A DNA stretch of 64,000 nt from SAR202 cluster bacterium Io17-Chloro-G6 (GTDB lineage: Bacteria > Chloroflexota > Dehalococcoidia > UBA3495), in the NCBI GenBank assembly GCA_002816585.1, contig MUCT01000047.1, positions 1-64,000 of the forward strand, written 5' to 3'. Position numbers and translations under genes: made by a program. This document shows, one piece after another, positions 26,013 to 34,962 of the stretch. How positions within the stretch are numbered: the first letter of the stretch is position 1; the number at the start of each line of letters is the position of its first letter. Below the pieces are notes generated by a model. The model saw only the letters and a program-made list of their open reading frames with translations. It had not been told where the DNA came from and did no database searches.

Positions 26013-26276
26013 ATGGTTCGACGGAAAAGTGGCGAAGTACGTATAGGGGCACGGGGCAGAATGGTGATTCCAGCAAGCATCCGGCGAGAGATGGGCATTG
26101 TTCCTGGAGAAATCTTGATCGCCCGGACGAAGGACGGGCAGTTGGTGCTGGAAAAGCCGGACCAAGTTTTGGCTCGTCTGAAAACAACGTTTGCGAACGT
26201 ACCTCCGGATGTCAGTTTGGCGGATGAATTGATTGCCGGACGGCGGGAAGAAGCTCAGCGGGGTTCCAAGGTGTGA
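26013..26276 (+). CDS. AbrB/MazE/SpoVT-type swapped-hairpin DNA-binding protein (orphan antitoxin-like)
   Basis: An 87-residue protein with an AbrB-type swapped-hairpin domain at residues 6-50: RIGARGRMVIPASIRREMGIVPGE is close to the family consensus. The tail (51-87) is the kind that wraps a PIN-type toxin in VapB antitoxins (DVSLADELIAGRREEA). AGGTGGGG precedes ATG 26013, and it starts 10 bases after polA. No toxin gene follows; only a 28-codon frame (26273-26359) overlaps its stop as GTGA, which is where a toxin would start. It may be an orphan antitoxin or a simple regulator. Confidence 0.8.
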   Translation: MVRRKSGEVRIGARGRMVIPASIRREMGIVPGEILIARTKDGQLVLEKPDQVLARLKTTFANVPPDVSLADELIAGRREEAQRGSKV

Positions 26277-26374
26277 GCCGGAAGGCTATTTCAGGAGACC
26301 GCGTCAAATCCGCCAACACACAAAATGATTCACCAAGCCAGGAACGGTTTGGCGGATAGGAACAAAAACTAGAC

Positions 26375-27253
26375 ATGGAATTATTACGCAGCTTTATTTT
26401 TGTGCCTGGCAACCGGGCCAATATGCTGGAGCGGGCCCGTACCTTCGACGCCGACGTTGTCATGGTGGACCTTGAGGACTCGGTCCCTGCCGGTGAGAAG
26501 ACCACCGCCAGGGATCTGGCCAAGGAGTGGGTACCCACCCTGCGGCGTGAGGGTCAACGAGTCATGGTCCGGGTGAACTCCCTGGACACTGGTCTAACCC
26601 GCTCGGAGCTGGAAGCCATCGTCTCCCCAGACCTGTATGGCATCAGCCTGGGCAAGGTTGAATCAACTTGGAACATTCGGGACGTGGACCGGCTCCTAAG
26701 TTCGATTGAGTCCCAGGCCGGAGTGGAGCGCGGCTCCATCAAAATCGTCCCTTGGATCGAGAGCGCCAGCGCAATGGTGGACGCCAGAGACATCGGGGCC
26801 GCCTCGTCCAGGGTTATTGGATTGGCTTTTGGGGCTGAGGATTTTACCAACGACATGGGCATCGAACGCTCCGACACCGGCGAAGAAGTCCAGGTGCCCC
26901 GGTCATTGGTCCCAGTGGCGGCCAGGGCAGCCGGCGTTGCGTCCCTTGACTCGCCATTCGTCCTCTTCCAAGATCCAGACGCCCTGAGGGCCGACGCCAA
27001 ACGGGCCCGCCAGATGGGGTTCACCGGCAAATTTGCCATCCATCCATCGCAACTAGACATAATCAATGAAACCTTCAGCCCGTCACCGGAAGAGGTTTCT
27101 TACGCCCGCAGGATAATGGATGCCTGGGAGCAAGCTGAAGCCGAAGGCCGTGGTTCCCTGGCCATGGACGGGAGAATGGTCGATGTCCCGGTTGTGAAAC
27201 GGGCCCAAAACTTGCTGGCCTTCGCCGACGCCATTGAGGTCCGGAGGCGCTAG
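26375..27253 (+). CDS. HpcH/HpaI-CitE-like CoA ester lyase
   Basis: A 292-residue TIM-barrel protein of the citrate-lyase-beta-like family (CitE, Mcl/Ccl types), cleaving or forming acyl-CoA thioesters such as malyl-CoA or citramalyl-CoA. The start LLRSFIFVPGNRANMLERA, the metal-site MVDLEDSVPAGEK, VRVNSLDTG and GLAFGAEDFTNDMG (second acid) are all typical; the C-terminal FAIHPSQLDIINETF binds CoA. All active-site acids appear present. It is followed closely by folB. Its exact thioester cannot be told from sequence. Confidence 0.9.
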   Translation: MELLRSFIFVPGNRANMLERARTFDADVVMVDLEDSVPAGEKTTARDLAKEWVPTLRREGQRVMVRVNSLDTGLTRSELEAIVSPDLYGISLGKVESTWNIRDVDRLLSSIESQAGVERGSIKIVPWIESASAMVDARDIGAASSRVIGLAFGAEDFTNDMGIERSDTGEEVQVPRSLVPVAARAAGVASLDSPFVLFQDPDALRADAKRARQMGFTGKFAIHPSQLDIINETFSPSPEEVSYARRIMDAWEQAEAEGRGSLAMDGRMVDVPVVKRAQNLLAFADAIEVRRR

Positions 27254-27266
27254 GCGCCGTTTTCCA

Positions 27267-27674
27267 ATGACCGGACCGTTGCCCCCGGCCGACCGCATCA
27301 TCCTTGAAGGTATGCGCTTTTACGGGTTCCACGGCGTTAACCCAGAGGAGCGGGTGCTGGGACAAGAATATCTGGTTGACCTCACTGTGGAGATGGACCT
27401 CAGCCGCGCCGGTATGACGGACCGCCTGGAAGACACCATCAGCTATGCCCACATCTACCGCTCGGTAAGGGAGGTGATGGAGGGCGAACCCCGCAATCTG
27501 CTGGAAAACGCCGCCCAAGCCGTCGCCGACCGGGTGCTCATGGATTTCCCGGTGGACTCGGTGAGTGTCCGGGTTAAGAAGCCCCACCCCCCAATCCGCG
27601 GGTCGATCATCGAGTTCGCTACGGTCGAGATATTCCGCCGCCGGGGAGACTGGCTAAAAGGATTGGCAGAATGA
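27267..27674 (+). CDS. folB: dihydroneopterin aldolase
   Basis: A 135-residue FolB. It begins RIILEGMRFYGFHGVNPEERVLGQEYLVDLTVEMDL-like blocks: the FYGFHGV motif with catalytic-site glutamate in PEE, then TISYAHIYRSV and the late lysine in VRVKKPHPP that acts in the aldol cleavage. It converts dihydroneopterin to 6-hydroxymethyl-dihydropterin in folate synthesis. ATG 27267 was chosen; the frame stays open into the previous gene. Its stop overlaps the next start (ATGA). folK and folP lie 22 kb away, so the pathway genes are scattered. Confidence 0.93.
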   Translation: MTGPLPPADRIILEGMRFYGFHGVNPEERVLGQEYLVDLTVEMDLSRAGMTDRLEDTISYAHIYRSVREVMEGEPRNLLENAAQAVADRVLMDFPVDSVSVRVKKPHPPIRGSIIEFATVEIFRRRGDWLKGLAE

Positions 27675-28255
27675 CCGAAGGGAGGACCAAGTTGAGAGTT
27701 CACGACTACCACCAAGGCAACCGGCAATTACAGGACCAGTTCGGCACTCGTAAGCTAGCCGACCGCCTGACCGCCAGGGTAACTGAGACCATAAGTCCCG
27801 ACGGCAGGCAGATCATCGAAAATTCGGGCATGTTTTTCCTGGCGACCTGCGACGCCCGCGGCCTGCCAACCTGTTCCTATAAAGGCGGAGAACCCGGCTT
27901 TGTGCGGGTCGTCGACGAACAGACCATCGCCTTCCCCAACTATGACGGCAACGGCAAATACCAGTCCATGGGCAATCTGCTGCAGAACCCCAACGCCGGT
28001 ATCCTGTTTGTCGACTTTGAGGGCCAGCAGCGGCTCCGGCTTCAGGGCGTGGCGTCGATTGACGAGAATGACCCGCTATTGGCCGAGTACCATGAGGCCC
28101 AGTTCATCGTGCGCGTGCGAGTGACCGAGGCCTACACGAACTGCCCGCGCTACATCCACAAGTACAAGTTGATGGAGCCGTCGGAGTATGTGCCCCAGGT
28201 TGGACGCGAAACGCCCCAACCGGCGTGGAAGAGCAGTCCAGACCTCCAGGATTAG
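27671..28255 (+). CDS. pyridoxamine 5'-phosphate oxidase-like flavin protein
   Basis: A 194-residue PPOX-fold protein, a split barrel that usually binds FMN, F420 or heme. Blocks seen are FFLATCDARGLPTCSYKGGEPGFVRVVDEQTI, GNGKYQSMGNLLQNPNAGILF (the SxGNxxxNPxVGLLF signature of the MSMEG_1061-like branch) and RVRVTEAYTNCPRYIHKY (the trans-type CPRY motif). It starts inside the folB stop (ATGA), so translation is coupled. The CPRYI ending suggests an FMN-dependent reductase or oxidase of unknown substrate, not vitamin B6 synthesis. Confidence 0.87.
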   Translation: MTEGRTKLRVHDYHQGNRQLQDQFGTRKLADRLTARVTETISPDGRQIIENSGMFFLATCDARGLPTCSYKGGEPGFVRVVDEQTIAFPNYDGNGKYQSMGNLLQNPNAGILFVDFEGQQRLRLQGVASIDENDPLLAEYHEAQFIVRVRVTEAYTNCPRYIHKYKLMEPSEYVPQVGRETPQPAWKSSPDLQD

Positions 28256-28392
28256 ATGATTCGCCGGTTAACCTGCTGTTTGATATTTGGGGGATGACCA
28301 AAACAATCGGATGCGATTTAGATTGGAATTTCCGTTGTTCCGTTCAGACCATCCGGGTGCGGCCCTGGGGATCAACCATTTTCAACCGGAGG

Positions 28393-29450
28393 TCAAATCA
28401 GCTGGCGGATCGCTTCGATCGTGAATGGTTTGCTCAAAACCGGGCTGGCGGTCGAATCTAAGAATCTTTGGGTATCGGCTCTCGCCGTATCCCCGGTGAT
28501 GAAAACCACCTTCTTCGCCAGATCCTGGGAGAATTCGGTGATCAGTTGGTATAGCTCCTGGCCATCGAGTCCGGGCATTCTCAGGTCCAAGAATATTCTG
28601 TCTAACTGGTTTCCCCGGATCAACGTCCAGGCGCTTGCACCGTCGGATGCCAAGGAGACGTCATGTCCGTCGGAGGACAACGTTCGGTGCAGGATATTTC
28701 TAAAGGCGGGCCCGTCGTCAACCACGAGAATGCGCCGGCAGATAACAGTAACGTCATCAGTATCGGCTAAGCGGATCTCCACAGGCACGTCGCCAGGCAC
28801 AACCGGAAGATCGATGTGGAATGTGGCTCCCGTTCCCGGAGCGCTCTCTGCCAAATCTCCCCCTTATGTTCACGGACTATTCCGTAGCAGATGCTGAGTC
28901 CTAATCCTGTACCTTGCCCTTCTCCCTTTGTAGTAAAAAATCGATCGAAGATGCTGTGCAGATGTTCCGCTGGGATTCCCGGGCCATTGTCGGATATGCT
29001 GGTGCGTATCATGCCATCGGCCAGACGAGTGACTACGGTGATTTCCCCCGGTCCCCGACGGGCCTTCATGGCGCGTTCGGCGTTGGTCAATATATTCAGC
29101 ACCGCCTGTACTAATTGATGTTCGTCCACCATGGTCGGCGGGACGCGGTTGGCATGATGAGTGGTTACCCGCCTGTTCCCAAAATCAAGGTCGTGCGCCT
29201 TCAACTCCAACGCCCGGTCCACAACAGATGCGACGTCCAGATACCGTTTTTCCGGCTCTGATTTCCTGGCGAAGGGCAGCAGGTTTTGGACAACTTTGGA
29301 TGCCCGATGCGCTGTTTCTAGAATGATCTGAACATCGACTCACATTTTTCCGGGAAGGGAAATGAACCGGCCAAGATTTCTGTAATATCAGCCACGGTTT
29401 CTAATTGTTGAGAGGTGGTCAACGTAGCTACCTTCGGGGAGCCAAGAAAT
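28393..29450 (-). pseudogene. decayed hybrid sensor histidine kinase
   Basis: Pieces of one kinase lie in three frames. At 29450-29345 a GAF/PAS-preceding helix is readable (LTTSQQLETVADITEILAG). A frame change and a stop at 29340-29342 follow, then the second HisKA helix (RASKVVQNLLPFARK) and a full HATPase domain (NILTNAERAMKARRGPG, DNGPGIP, GTGLGLSI) to about 28853. A one-base loss, where GEIW should run into AESAPGTGA, moves the rest into a third frame encoding a receiver (LVVDDGP, DLRMPGLDG with the phospho-Asp, FITGDTA, SKPF). The H-box region is missing altogether, so this is not just sequencing error. Confidence 0.8.
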
Positions 29451-29776
29451 CCAAGCAGGCTCTGCGGTCAAATTGGAGCATCAAAAGGGGTGCTGGATCT
29501 GTCACCGATTGGGTGCCTCCAGCGAGATTACGAAACCCAGATATCAATCCCTAAACTGAGCCAGTTTAGCAAACACTCAGCCCATGATTCCCAGGTCTGA
29601 GGCTCAAATCTGGGGCGCTTCAACCGGATTACTACTCACCCGGCTTCCAATCCGGAAAATGTGGATTGACCAGGCTATTGCAACGGCAAATAAACAGCCC
29701 CGGAGAGCTTTTCCGGGGCTGTTTATTATCACGACGCGGCCGTCGTCAAGTAACAGGTTAATGTTGCAACGGGAAA
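29451..29776. other. intergenic region between decayed kinase and cupin genes
   Basis: Holds a perfect 8-bp inverted repeat, CTAAACTG (29551-29558) and CAGTTTAG (29562-29569) around loop AGC, with no T run, so more operator-like than terminator-like; it lies upstream of the decayed kinase. The strong terminator at 29692-29724 is listed separately. No gene is seen. Confidence 0.5.
29692..29724. terminator. strong bidirectional terminator downstream of the cupin gene
   Basis: A perfect 13-bp stem, 29692-29704 pairing with 29712-29724 around a 7-base loop, starting AAACAGCCCC and ending GGGGCTGTTT. A and T runs on both sides let it act on either strand; the cupin gene ends 53 bases away on the minus strand. 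Confidence 0.8.
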
Positions 29777-30136
29777 TCAGTCGGCGGCAGTGATCGTAAT
29801 GTGTGACATATAGGAGTCAGCCCGGGCGCCGTGCCAATGGTTTTCGCCCTCCAGGATGTGGACTACGTCTCCTACGTTAATCTCCTGTTCATCGTTCTCG
29901 TTGGCTACCATCCCGATGCCGGATGTCACAACAAGTATCTGGTCGCTCTTGTGTACGTGCCAGCCCGTGGAAGCCCCGCGTTCAAAATTGACTACGCTGC
30001 TGTTGAAGTGCTTGCTGGCGCCCTCGGGCAGAATAGGCTGCCTGGTACGCTTTACATCACCACCGGTCCAGCCCGGGATTGGGGTGGCGGTGGCAATGGG
30101 AACCGTCTCAACCTCTGCGATGCGGATAACCTTCAT
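29777..30136 (-). CDS. small single-cupin protein
   Basis: A 119-residue cupin. Metal-binding motifs are GWHVHKSDQILVV (H-x-H with later Glu/Gln, residues about 57-69) and HILEGENHWHGA (about 92-103). GGAGGA lies a few bases before ATG 30136. Such one-domain cupins include isomerases, small dioxygenases and quercetinase-like proteins, and the family often sits next to carboxymuconolactone decarboxylases, but no such gene adjoins here. It is a monocistronic unit ended by a strong terminator. Confidence 0.83.
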   Translation of the reverse strand: MKVIRIAEVETVPIATATPIPGWTGGDVKRTRQPILPEGASKHFNSSVVNFERGASTGWHVHKSDQILVVTSGIGMVANENDEQEINVGDVVHILEGENHWHGARADSYMSHITITAAD

Positions 30137-30448
30137 AAAATTCCTCCTGTGCCGGGATGAATTCCAAAGAGGATAATACACTTCTATGTGCAAGGAGGAT
30201 ATACCCGATTCGTTTGTTAGAAGCGGCCTAACGCCGTAATATCAAAATTTACAATCAAAGGGGAATCGGGCAAAGGGGAATCGGGACCAAATGATGGCTG
30301 GATAGCAATTAAATGGGAACCCGACTGCGGCGGTGGCGGTTGTTCGAGCGTGGGGTTTGTGTTAATCTGAGAGCAGTTCAACGAAACAAAAACGCAATGT
30401 CGTGCCGCCTGGCGGTGAACCCAGCCGGCGGGATATGAGTCAAACCAA
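30137..30448. other. intergenic region with a 15-bp tandem repeat
   Basis: A divergent promoter region between the cupin and rpmB. It contains two exact tandem copies of CAAAGGGGAATCGGG (30256-30270 and 30271-30285). No RNA gene or clear promoter was recognised. Confidence 0.5.
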
Positions 30449-30655
30449 ATGCGCTGTGAGATCTGTCTAAAGGCCGGGATGAGCGGCAACAACGTAAGCC
30501 ACTCCAACCGCCACACCAAGACCCGGTTCAAGGCCAACGTCCACAAGCAGACGCTGGTCCGCGAGGGCAAGTCGGTCAAAGTCAAGATCTGTAGCCGTTG
30601 TCTGCGCTCCCTTCACAAGTCCAAGAAGGTCCAAAAAGTCTTCGCCGCGCTTTAA
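30449..30655 (+). CDS. rpmB: 50S ribosomal protein L28
   Basis: A 68-residue L28. MRCEICLKAG carries the first CxxC pair and KICSRCLRS (C49-x2-C52) the second, so this is the zinc-binding (C+) form. VSHSNRHTKTRFKANVHK is the ribosomal signature. It binds 23S rRNA in the large subunit. No strong ribosome site is seen before the ATG. A good terminator follows at 30683, so it is transcribed alone, as is common for rpmB in Chloroflexota and Firmicutes. Confidence 0.95.
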   Translation: MRCEICLKAGMSGNNVSHSNRHTKTRFKANVHKQTLVREGKSVKVKICSRCLRSLHKSKKVQKVFAAL

Positions 30656-30682
30656 CCAGCGAAAACGTCAGAAAAGCAAAAT

Positions 30683-30711
30683 GGCCCCGGAAGCTCATCC
30701 GGGGCCTTTTT
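30683..30711 (+). terminator. Rho-independent terminator after rpmB
   Basis: GGCCCCGGA (30683-30691) pairs with TCCGGGGCC (30698-30706) around AGCTCA, followed by TTTTT. It starts 27 bases after the rpmB stop and separates it from the convergent rpe gene. Confidence 0.9.
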
Positions 30712-30748
30712 ATGTGCCAAAAAGCTGAATGCTGACCGTTGGTGGCTT

Positions 30749-31426
30749 TCAGCCCAAGATACACCCCCGCATACTCTTCATGGCCTCTGGGATGCTTTGC
30801 TGGTCGTTGAAGATGGCCGAGCCGGCCACCAGGATAGTCGCTCCGGCCTTAATCGAATCCACGGCGGTCCAGTCGGCCTTGATGCCGCCGTCCACCTCGA
30901 TCCGAGCGGAGTGCTTGGCCTGGTCGATGATGCCCCTCAGCCTGCCAATCTTGTCCAGACTCCTGGGGATGAATGACTGGCCCGATGCGCCGGGATTCAC
31001 CGACATCACCATCACGATGTCCAGCAGGTGTAGCACCTCCTCAACAGCGCTCACCGAAGTGCCCGGATTGATGGCCACGCCGACTTGGTTCCCCTTGTCC
31101 TTGATACGGGAGACCGTCCGGTGCAAGTGCCCGCAGGCTTCGGCGTGGACCAGTATCTGGTCGGTTTCAACCTTGGCGAAGGTGGACAACAGATTCTCTG
31201 GCTCTTGGATCATCAGGTGGATGTTCAGGGGGACATCGGTATTGGCCCGGATGGCGTCCACCACCACCTCGCCGAAGGAGATGGCGGGCACAAACACGCC
31301 GTCCATAACGTCAACGTGTATCAGGTCGGCCCCGGCCTCCGTGACCGCCTGGACTTGGCGCCCCAGGTCGGCAAAGTCGGCCGACAACACCGACGGGGCG
31401 ATGAGCACCCTGGCCTCAGAAACCAT
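30749..31426 (-). CDS. rpe: ribulose-phosphate 3-epimerase
   Basis: A 225-residue TIM-barrel epimerase interconverting ribulose 5-phosphate and xylulose 5-phosphate in the pentose-phosphate cycle. Active-site elements are APSVLSADFADLG, HVDVMDGVFVPAISFG (metal His and catalytic Asp), NIHLMIQEPE (metal His), VMSVNPGASGQSF (phosphate loop) and EVDGGIKAD (catalytic Asp). All are intact. The ATG overlaps the argH 3' end by 11 bases, so the two are co-transcribed, an unusual pairing of sugar and arginine metabolism. Confidence 0.96.
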   Translation of the reverse strand: MVSEARVLIAPSVLSADFADLGRQVQAVTEAGADLIHVDVMDGVFVPAISFGEVVVDAIRANTDVPLNIHLMIQEPENLLSTFAKVETDQILVHAEACGHLHRTVSRIKDKGNQVGVAINPGTSVSAVEEVLHLLDIVMVMSVNPGASGQSFIPRSLDKIGRLRGIIDQAKHSARIEVDGGIKADWTAVDSIKAGATILVAGSAIFNDQQSIPEAMKSMRGCILG

Positions 31427-32765
31427 CTGCCGCAGCCTTCAATAACCTTTTCGCATCGTCCAACGCAGCAGCCACGCGGCCCGGCGCGGTGCCACCGGGG
31501 TTGTCGCGGGCCGCGGCGGACGACTGGGCGGTGATGTTGTACACGTCCAACTCGAATCGGTCCGAGAATTTCTTGTAATCTTCCACCGTTAGTTGAAACA
31601 GATGGATATTATGGTCGTCACAATGCCGGCAGATTTCCTGTACAATCCCGTGAGCTTCCCTGAACGGAATACCCCTGTGAACTAGGTAGTCGGCCAGATC
31701 GGTGGCCAGCATCTGACTTTCATCGGCCAAACCGGAAACCCGGTCACCGTTGAGTTTCATGCCGGGCAACATGGCCTGGAAGACCTCCAGAGTCGTCATC
31801 AGGGTGTCCGCTGCGTCGAAGAAGCCCTCCTTGTCCTCCTGCATGTCCCGGTTGTAGGTCAAGGGCAGGCCCTTCAGTATGGTGAGCATCCCCATCAGGT
31901 CGCCGTAAACCCGGCCGGTCTTTCCCCGGGCCAGTTCGGCGAAGTCGGGGTTCCGTTTCTGGGGCATGATGCTGCTGCCGGTGGTGAATTCGTCCGAAAG
32001 CCGGATGAACCCGAACTCGCCGCTGGACCAAAGCACTAGTTCCTCGGACATGCGGGAGAAGTGCATCATGCAAACCGAAGCCGCCGCCAGGAACTCCACC
32101 ACGAAGTCCCGGTCTGAGACGGCATCCATGCTATTGAGACTGATATCGCTGAAACCCAACTCCTCCGCCAGAAACTCCCGGTCGGTGTTGTAGGCCACCC
32201 CGGCCAGGGCCCCGCTGCCCAAGGGCATCACGTCGGTTCGGTGGTAGCAGTCCAGGAACCGGCCGATGTCCCTTTGGAACATCTCGAAGTAGGCCAGCAT
32301 ATGATGGGCGAACAGGACCGGCTGGGCCCGTTGCAGGTGGGTGTAGCCGGGCATCACCACGCCCTGATAGCGGCTGGCGAGCTCCACCAGCGCCTGCTGC
32401 ATGCCCCGGAGTTCCCGGACCAATTCGGCGATGGCATTTTTAGCGTAGAGCCGGAGGTCAAGGGCTACCTGGTCATTCCTGGACCGTGCTGTGTGCAGCC
32501 TTCCCGCCGCCTCGCCGATGAGCTGGTGCAGGCGGCTCTCAATGTTCATGTGCAGGTCTTCCAGGGCCGGGTCCCAAGGGAAGGAGTCGTTCTCAATCTC
32601 CTTCTTGATGTCCTTCAGCCCGTGAATTATCTGTTTGGCGTCGTCACGGGAGATAATGTCCTGTTTGGCCAGCATCTTGGCGTGGGCGATTGACCCGGCG
32701 ATGTCCTGCAGGTATAGGCGCCGGTCATAGTCGATGGAAACGGTGTATCGGTTGAATTTAGTCAT
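31416..32765 (-). CDS. argH: argininosuccinate lyase, slightly short N-terminus
   Basis: A 449-residue ArgH that splits argininosuccinate into arginine and fumarate. [44 protein letters not shown], the mobile catalytic loop [13 protein letters not shown] and DMQEDKEG are all intact. The usual N-terminal LWGGRF element is missing: the protein begins [16 protein letters not shown], about a dozen residues later than most homologues, and the upstream frame does not encode it. The active site should still form. No other arginine gene is in the window. Confidence 0.95.
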   Translation of the reverse strand: MTKFNRYTVSIDYDRRLYLQDIAGSIAHAKMLAKQDIISRDDAKQIIHGLKDIKKEIENDSFPWDPALEDLHMNIESRLHQLIGEAAGRLHTARSRNDQVALDLRLYAKNAIAELVRELRGMQQALVELASRYQGVVMPGYTHLQRAQPVLFAHHMLAYFEMFQRDIGRFLDCYHRTDVMPLGSGALAGVAYNTDREFLAEELGFSDISLNSMDAVSDRDFVVEFLAAASVCMMHFSRMSEELVLWSSGEFGFIRLSDEFTTGSSIMPQKRNPDFAELARGKTGRVYGDLMGMLTILKGLPLTYNRDMQEDKEGFFDAADTLMTTLEVFQAMLPGMKLNGDRVSGLADESQMLATDLADYLVHRGIPFREAHGIVQEICRHCDDHNIHLFQLTVEDYKKFSDRFELDVYNITAQSSAAARDNPGGTAPGRVAAALDDAKRLLKAAADGF

Positions 32766-32883
32766 ACTTAATAGACTATAAACCCACACGTGGCTTGTCT
32801 CAAGGAAAACCGCAAGCGCCCTATGCTAAAATTTCGGTCACAAATACAGGCCGGAATCTTCAGAACCACTTAGAGGTGCCGAT

Positions 32884-33237
32884 ATGACTAGCTTGAACCA
32901 GGAGAAATGCGAGGCCTGCCGCCGGGACTCTCCCAGCGTGACCGATGATGAGGTTGCCCAGTTGAAACCTGAATTGCCCGACTGGGAGATGATCAAAGAA
33001 GATGAAATACCCAAGTTGGACCGGGTCTTTAAGTTCAAGAATTTCCAGCAGGCCCTGGACTTCACCACCGAGTTGGGCAGCTTGGCCGAGGAGCAGGGAC
33101 ACCACCCCCGGCTGACCACAGAATGGGGACGGGTCCAGGTGACCTGGTGGACCCACAAGATTAGGAACCTTCACCGAAACGACTTTGTCATGGCGGCCAA
33201 GTCGGACCAGGTCTACCAAGCGACTCCCCAGGAGTAG
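32884..33237 (+). CDS. pterin-4a-carbinolamine dehydratase (4a-hydroxytetrahydrobiopterin dehydratase)
   Basis: A 117-residue PCD/DCoH-like enzyme. The active-site signature is EEQGHHPRLTTEWGRVQVTW (H73-H74-P in the family E-x2-HHP motif), and WWTHKIRNLHRNDFVMAAK is the second conserved block. An N-terminal KCEAC pair is typical of the bacterial branch. It dehydrates 4a-hydroxy-tetrahydropterins, regenerating pterin cofactors, and may support molybdopterin or hydroxylase chemistry. The next gene starts 2 bases after the stop, so it is co-transcribed with an LLM oxidoreductase. Confidence 0.92.
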   Translation: MTSLNQEKCEACRRDSPSVTDDEVAQLKPELPDWEMIKEDEIPKLDRVFKFKNFQQALDFTTELGSLAEEQGHHPRLTTEWGRVQVTWWTHKIRNLHRNDFVMAAKSDQVYQATPQE

Positions 33238-33239
33238 TC

Positions 33240-34262
33240 ATGCGAGTCACCTACCGGCTGGCTTCAAAGGAACTGGCGTCCGTAGCCGCCGAGGCCGCCT
33301 GGGCCGAGTCCATGGGCTATGACTCCGTGACCAGCAATGAGACCGCCCACGACTCGTTCCTGCCCCTGACCCTGGCCGCCACCTCCACCAGCCGCGCCAC
33401 CTTGGAGACCAGAGTGGCCATTGCCTTCCCCCGTTCTCCCATGATCACTGCCTACCTGGCCAGGGACCTGCAAGACCTGTCCAAGGGCCGGTTCCGGCTG
33501 GGTCTGGGCACCCAAGTCAAGGGACATATCGAACGCCGATTCTCCACCAACTGGGAGGCGCCGGGGCCGCGTTTGAGGGAGTACGTCCAGTCCTTGAAAG
33601 CGATCTGGCACAGTTGGCAAACCGGCGAGAAGCTGGACTACCAGGGCAAGAGCTACCAGTTTTCGCTGATGACCCCGTTCTTTAACCCCGGCCCCAGCGA
33701 GTACCAGCAGCCCGAGGTCTTCACCGCTGCCGTGAACAGCTACAACTGCCAGGTGGCCGGCGAGGTCTCGGACGGCTTGATGCTCCATAGTCTCACCTCG
33801 CCCCAGTATGTGCGCGATGTTGTGCGTCCTGGGTTGGAGAAGGGCGCCGCGAAGGCCGGCAGAGACGGGAACTCGTTGAAGATCACCGGTGGCGGCTTCA
33901 TCATCACAGGACCGGACCGTTCCAGCATCCGTGCCGTGCAAGCCGACGTGCGCCGCCACATCGCCTTCTACGCCTCCACCCGCACCTACTTCCCGGTACT
34001 GGAGGCGCATGGTTTCCAGGAGATTGGCCAGAAGCTCCATGAGATGTCTCTCAAGGGCGAATGGGCCGAGATGGGCGAGTTGGTCAGCGACGAGATGCTG
34101 GACGCCTTCTGCGTCTCCGGCGAATACGACGAGATCGCCGACAAGTTCGTCAGCCGCTACGGCGGGCTGCTGGACGAGGTGAGCTTCACCGTCTACAGCG
34201 AAAACCCGCCCGAAGAGGCCCAGATGCGGAAGATGGTCCGCCGGCTCCAAGAACTGGTTTAA
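33240..34262 (+). CDS. LLM-class flavin/F420-dependent oxidoreductase
   Basis: A 340-residue luciferase-like TIM barrel. Blocks seen are AWAESMGYDSVTSNETAHDSFLP, ETRVAIAFPRSPMITAYLARDLQDLSKGRFRLGLGTQVKGH (the family flavin-site signature) and QPEVFTAAVNSYNCQVAGEVSDGLM. It resembles the TIGR03617 F420-dependent branch. It starts 2 bases after the pterin dehydratase stop. The substrate is unknown. It is one of three LLM genes in the window, and its sequence is clearly different from the other two. Confidence 0.9.
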   Translation: MRVTYRLASKELASVAAEAAWAESMGYDSVTSNETAHDSFLPLTLAATSTSRATLETRVAIAFPRSPMITAYLARDLQDLSKGRFRLGLGTQVKGHIERRFSTNWEAPGPRLREYVQSLKAIWHSWQTGEKLDYQGKSYQFSLMTPFFNPGPSEYQQPEVFTAAVNSYNCQVAGEVSDGLMLHSLTSPQYVRDVVRPGLEKGAAKAGRDGNSLKITGGGFIITGPDRSSIRAVQADVRRHIAFYASTRTYFPVLEAHGFQEIGQKLHEMSLKGEWAEMGELVSDEMLDAFCVSGEYDEIADKFVSRYGGLLDEVSFTVYSENPPEEAQMRKMVRRLQELV

Positions 34263-34424
34263 GCCCGGCGATTGGGCGGAGTTGCATGGCGTCACGAAGC
34301 TGGGGACCGGAGCAAGATGATCTCGCTCCAGCGGGGCAACCATGCCGGGCTGATGCTGAAGTCAGGAAGGACATAGATGCACTACAGCGTCAGCCGTGGT
34401 CAAGGTCGCTAAGGCCGGGTCGAG

Positions 34425-34787
34425 CTAATTCCATGACCTGCGGATGGTTCCGAGAATTTGTTCCTGGCTGAAAGGCTTGATCACGAAACCCACGGCGCCC
34501 ATCTTAATCGCCAGCATGAGCGAACGTTGCTGGTCTACGTCCATCGACATTGCCACTTTGGCACGGGGGTCGATTTCAAAAATTTCTTGCAAGGCTAGCA
34601 GACAATCCATGTCAGGCATGGTGATGTCCATGAAAACAATGTCCGGCTGGAATTCGCTATAAACGGAAATCGCTTCATCCCCGTCGGCCGCTTCGGCAAC
34701 GTCAAATCCATTTTCGACTAGCATCTGCCTGCAATCCAACCTCATGGATGCATCGTCATGCACCACCATTACTTTTTGAATTCCCAT
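34425..34787 (-). CDS. stand-alone response-regulator receiver protein
   Basis: A 120-residue CheY-like protein with a single receiver domain. Phosphoacceptor D54 (FMDITMP) and lysine K104 (IKPF) are present. The acidic pocket reads H10-D11-D12, with His for the first residue, and the switch residue is S81. GGAGG lies upstream of the ATG. No kinase adjoins. It is shorter than and unrelated in tail to the receiver at 9205. Confidence 0.88.
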   Translation of the reverse strand: MGIQKVMVVHDDASMRLDCRQMLVENGFDVAEAADGDEAISVYSEFQPDIVFMDITMPDMDCLLALQEIFEIDPRAKVAMSMDVDQQRSLMLAIKMGAVGFVIKPFSQEQILGTIRRSWN

Positions 34788-34962
34788 GGTTAACTCCCCC
34801 TCCTGAAATTGGTTTTGCCGTCATAGCAAAACTCTGTTGCTCGAATGTTTCGCTTTTCCCCAGGCGACAAAGGTCTTGAAAGCTCCTATCTGTTGATCTC
34901 CGCGACGATACCGGCGACTCCCACTCCGGCTTCAGGCCGCTGGTTGGCTATTAATTTCAAAG

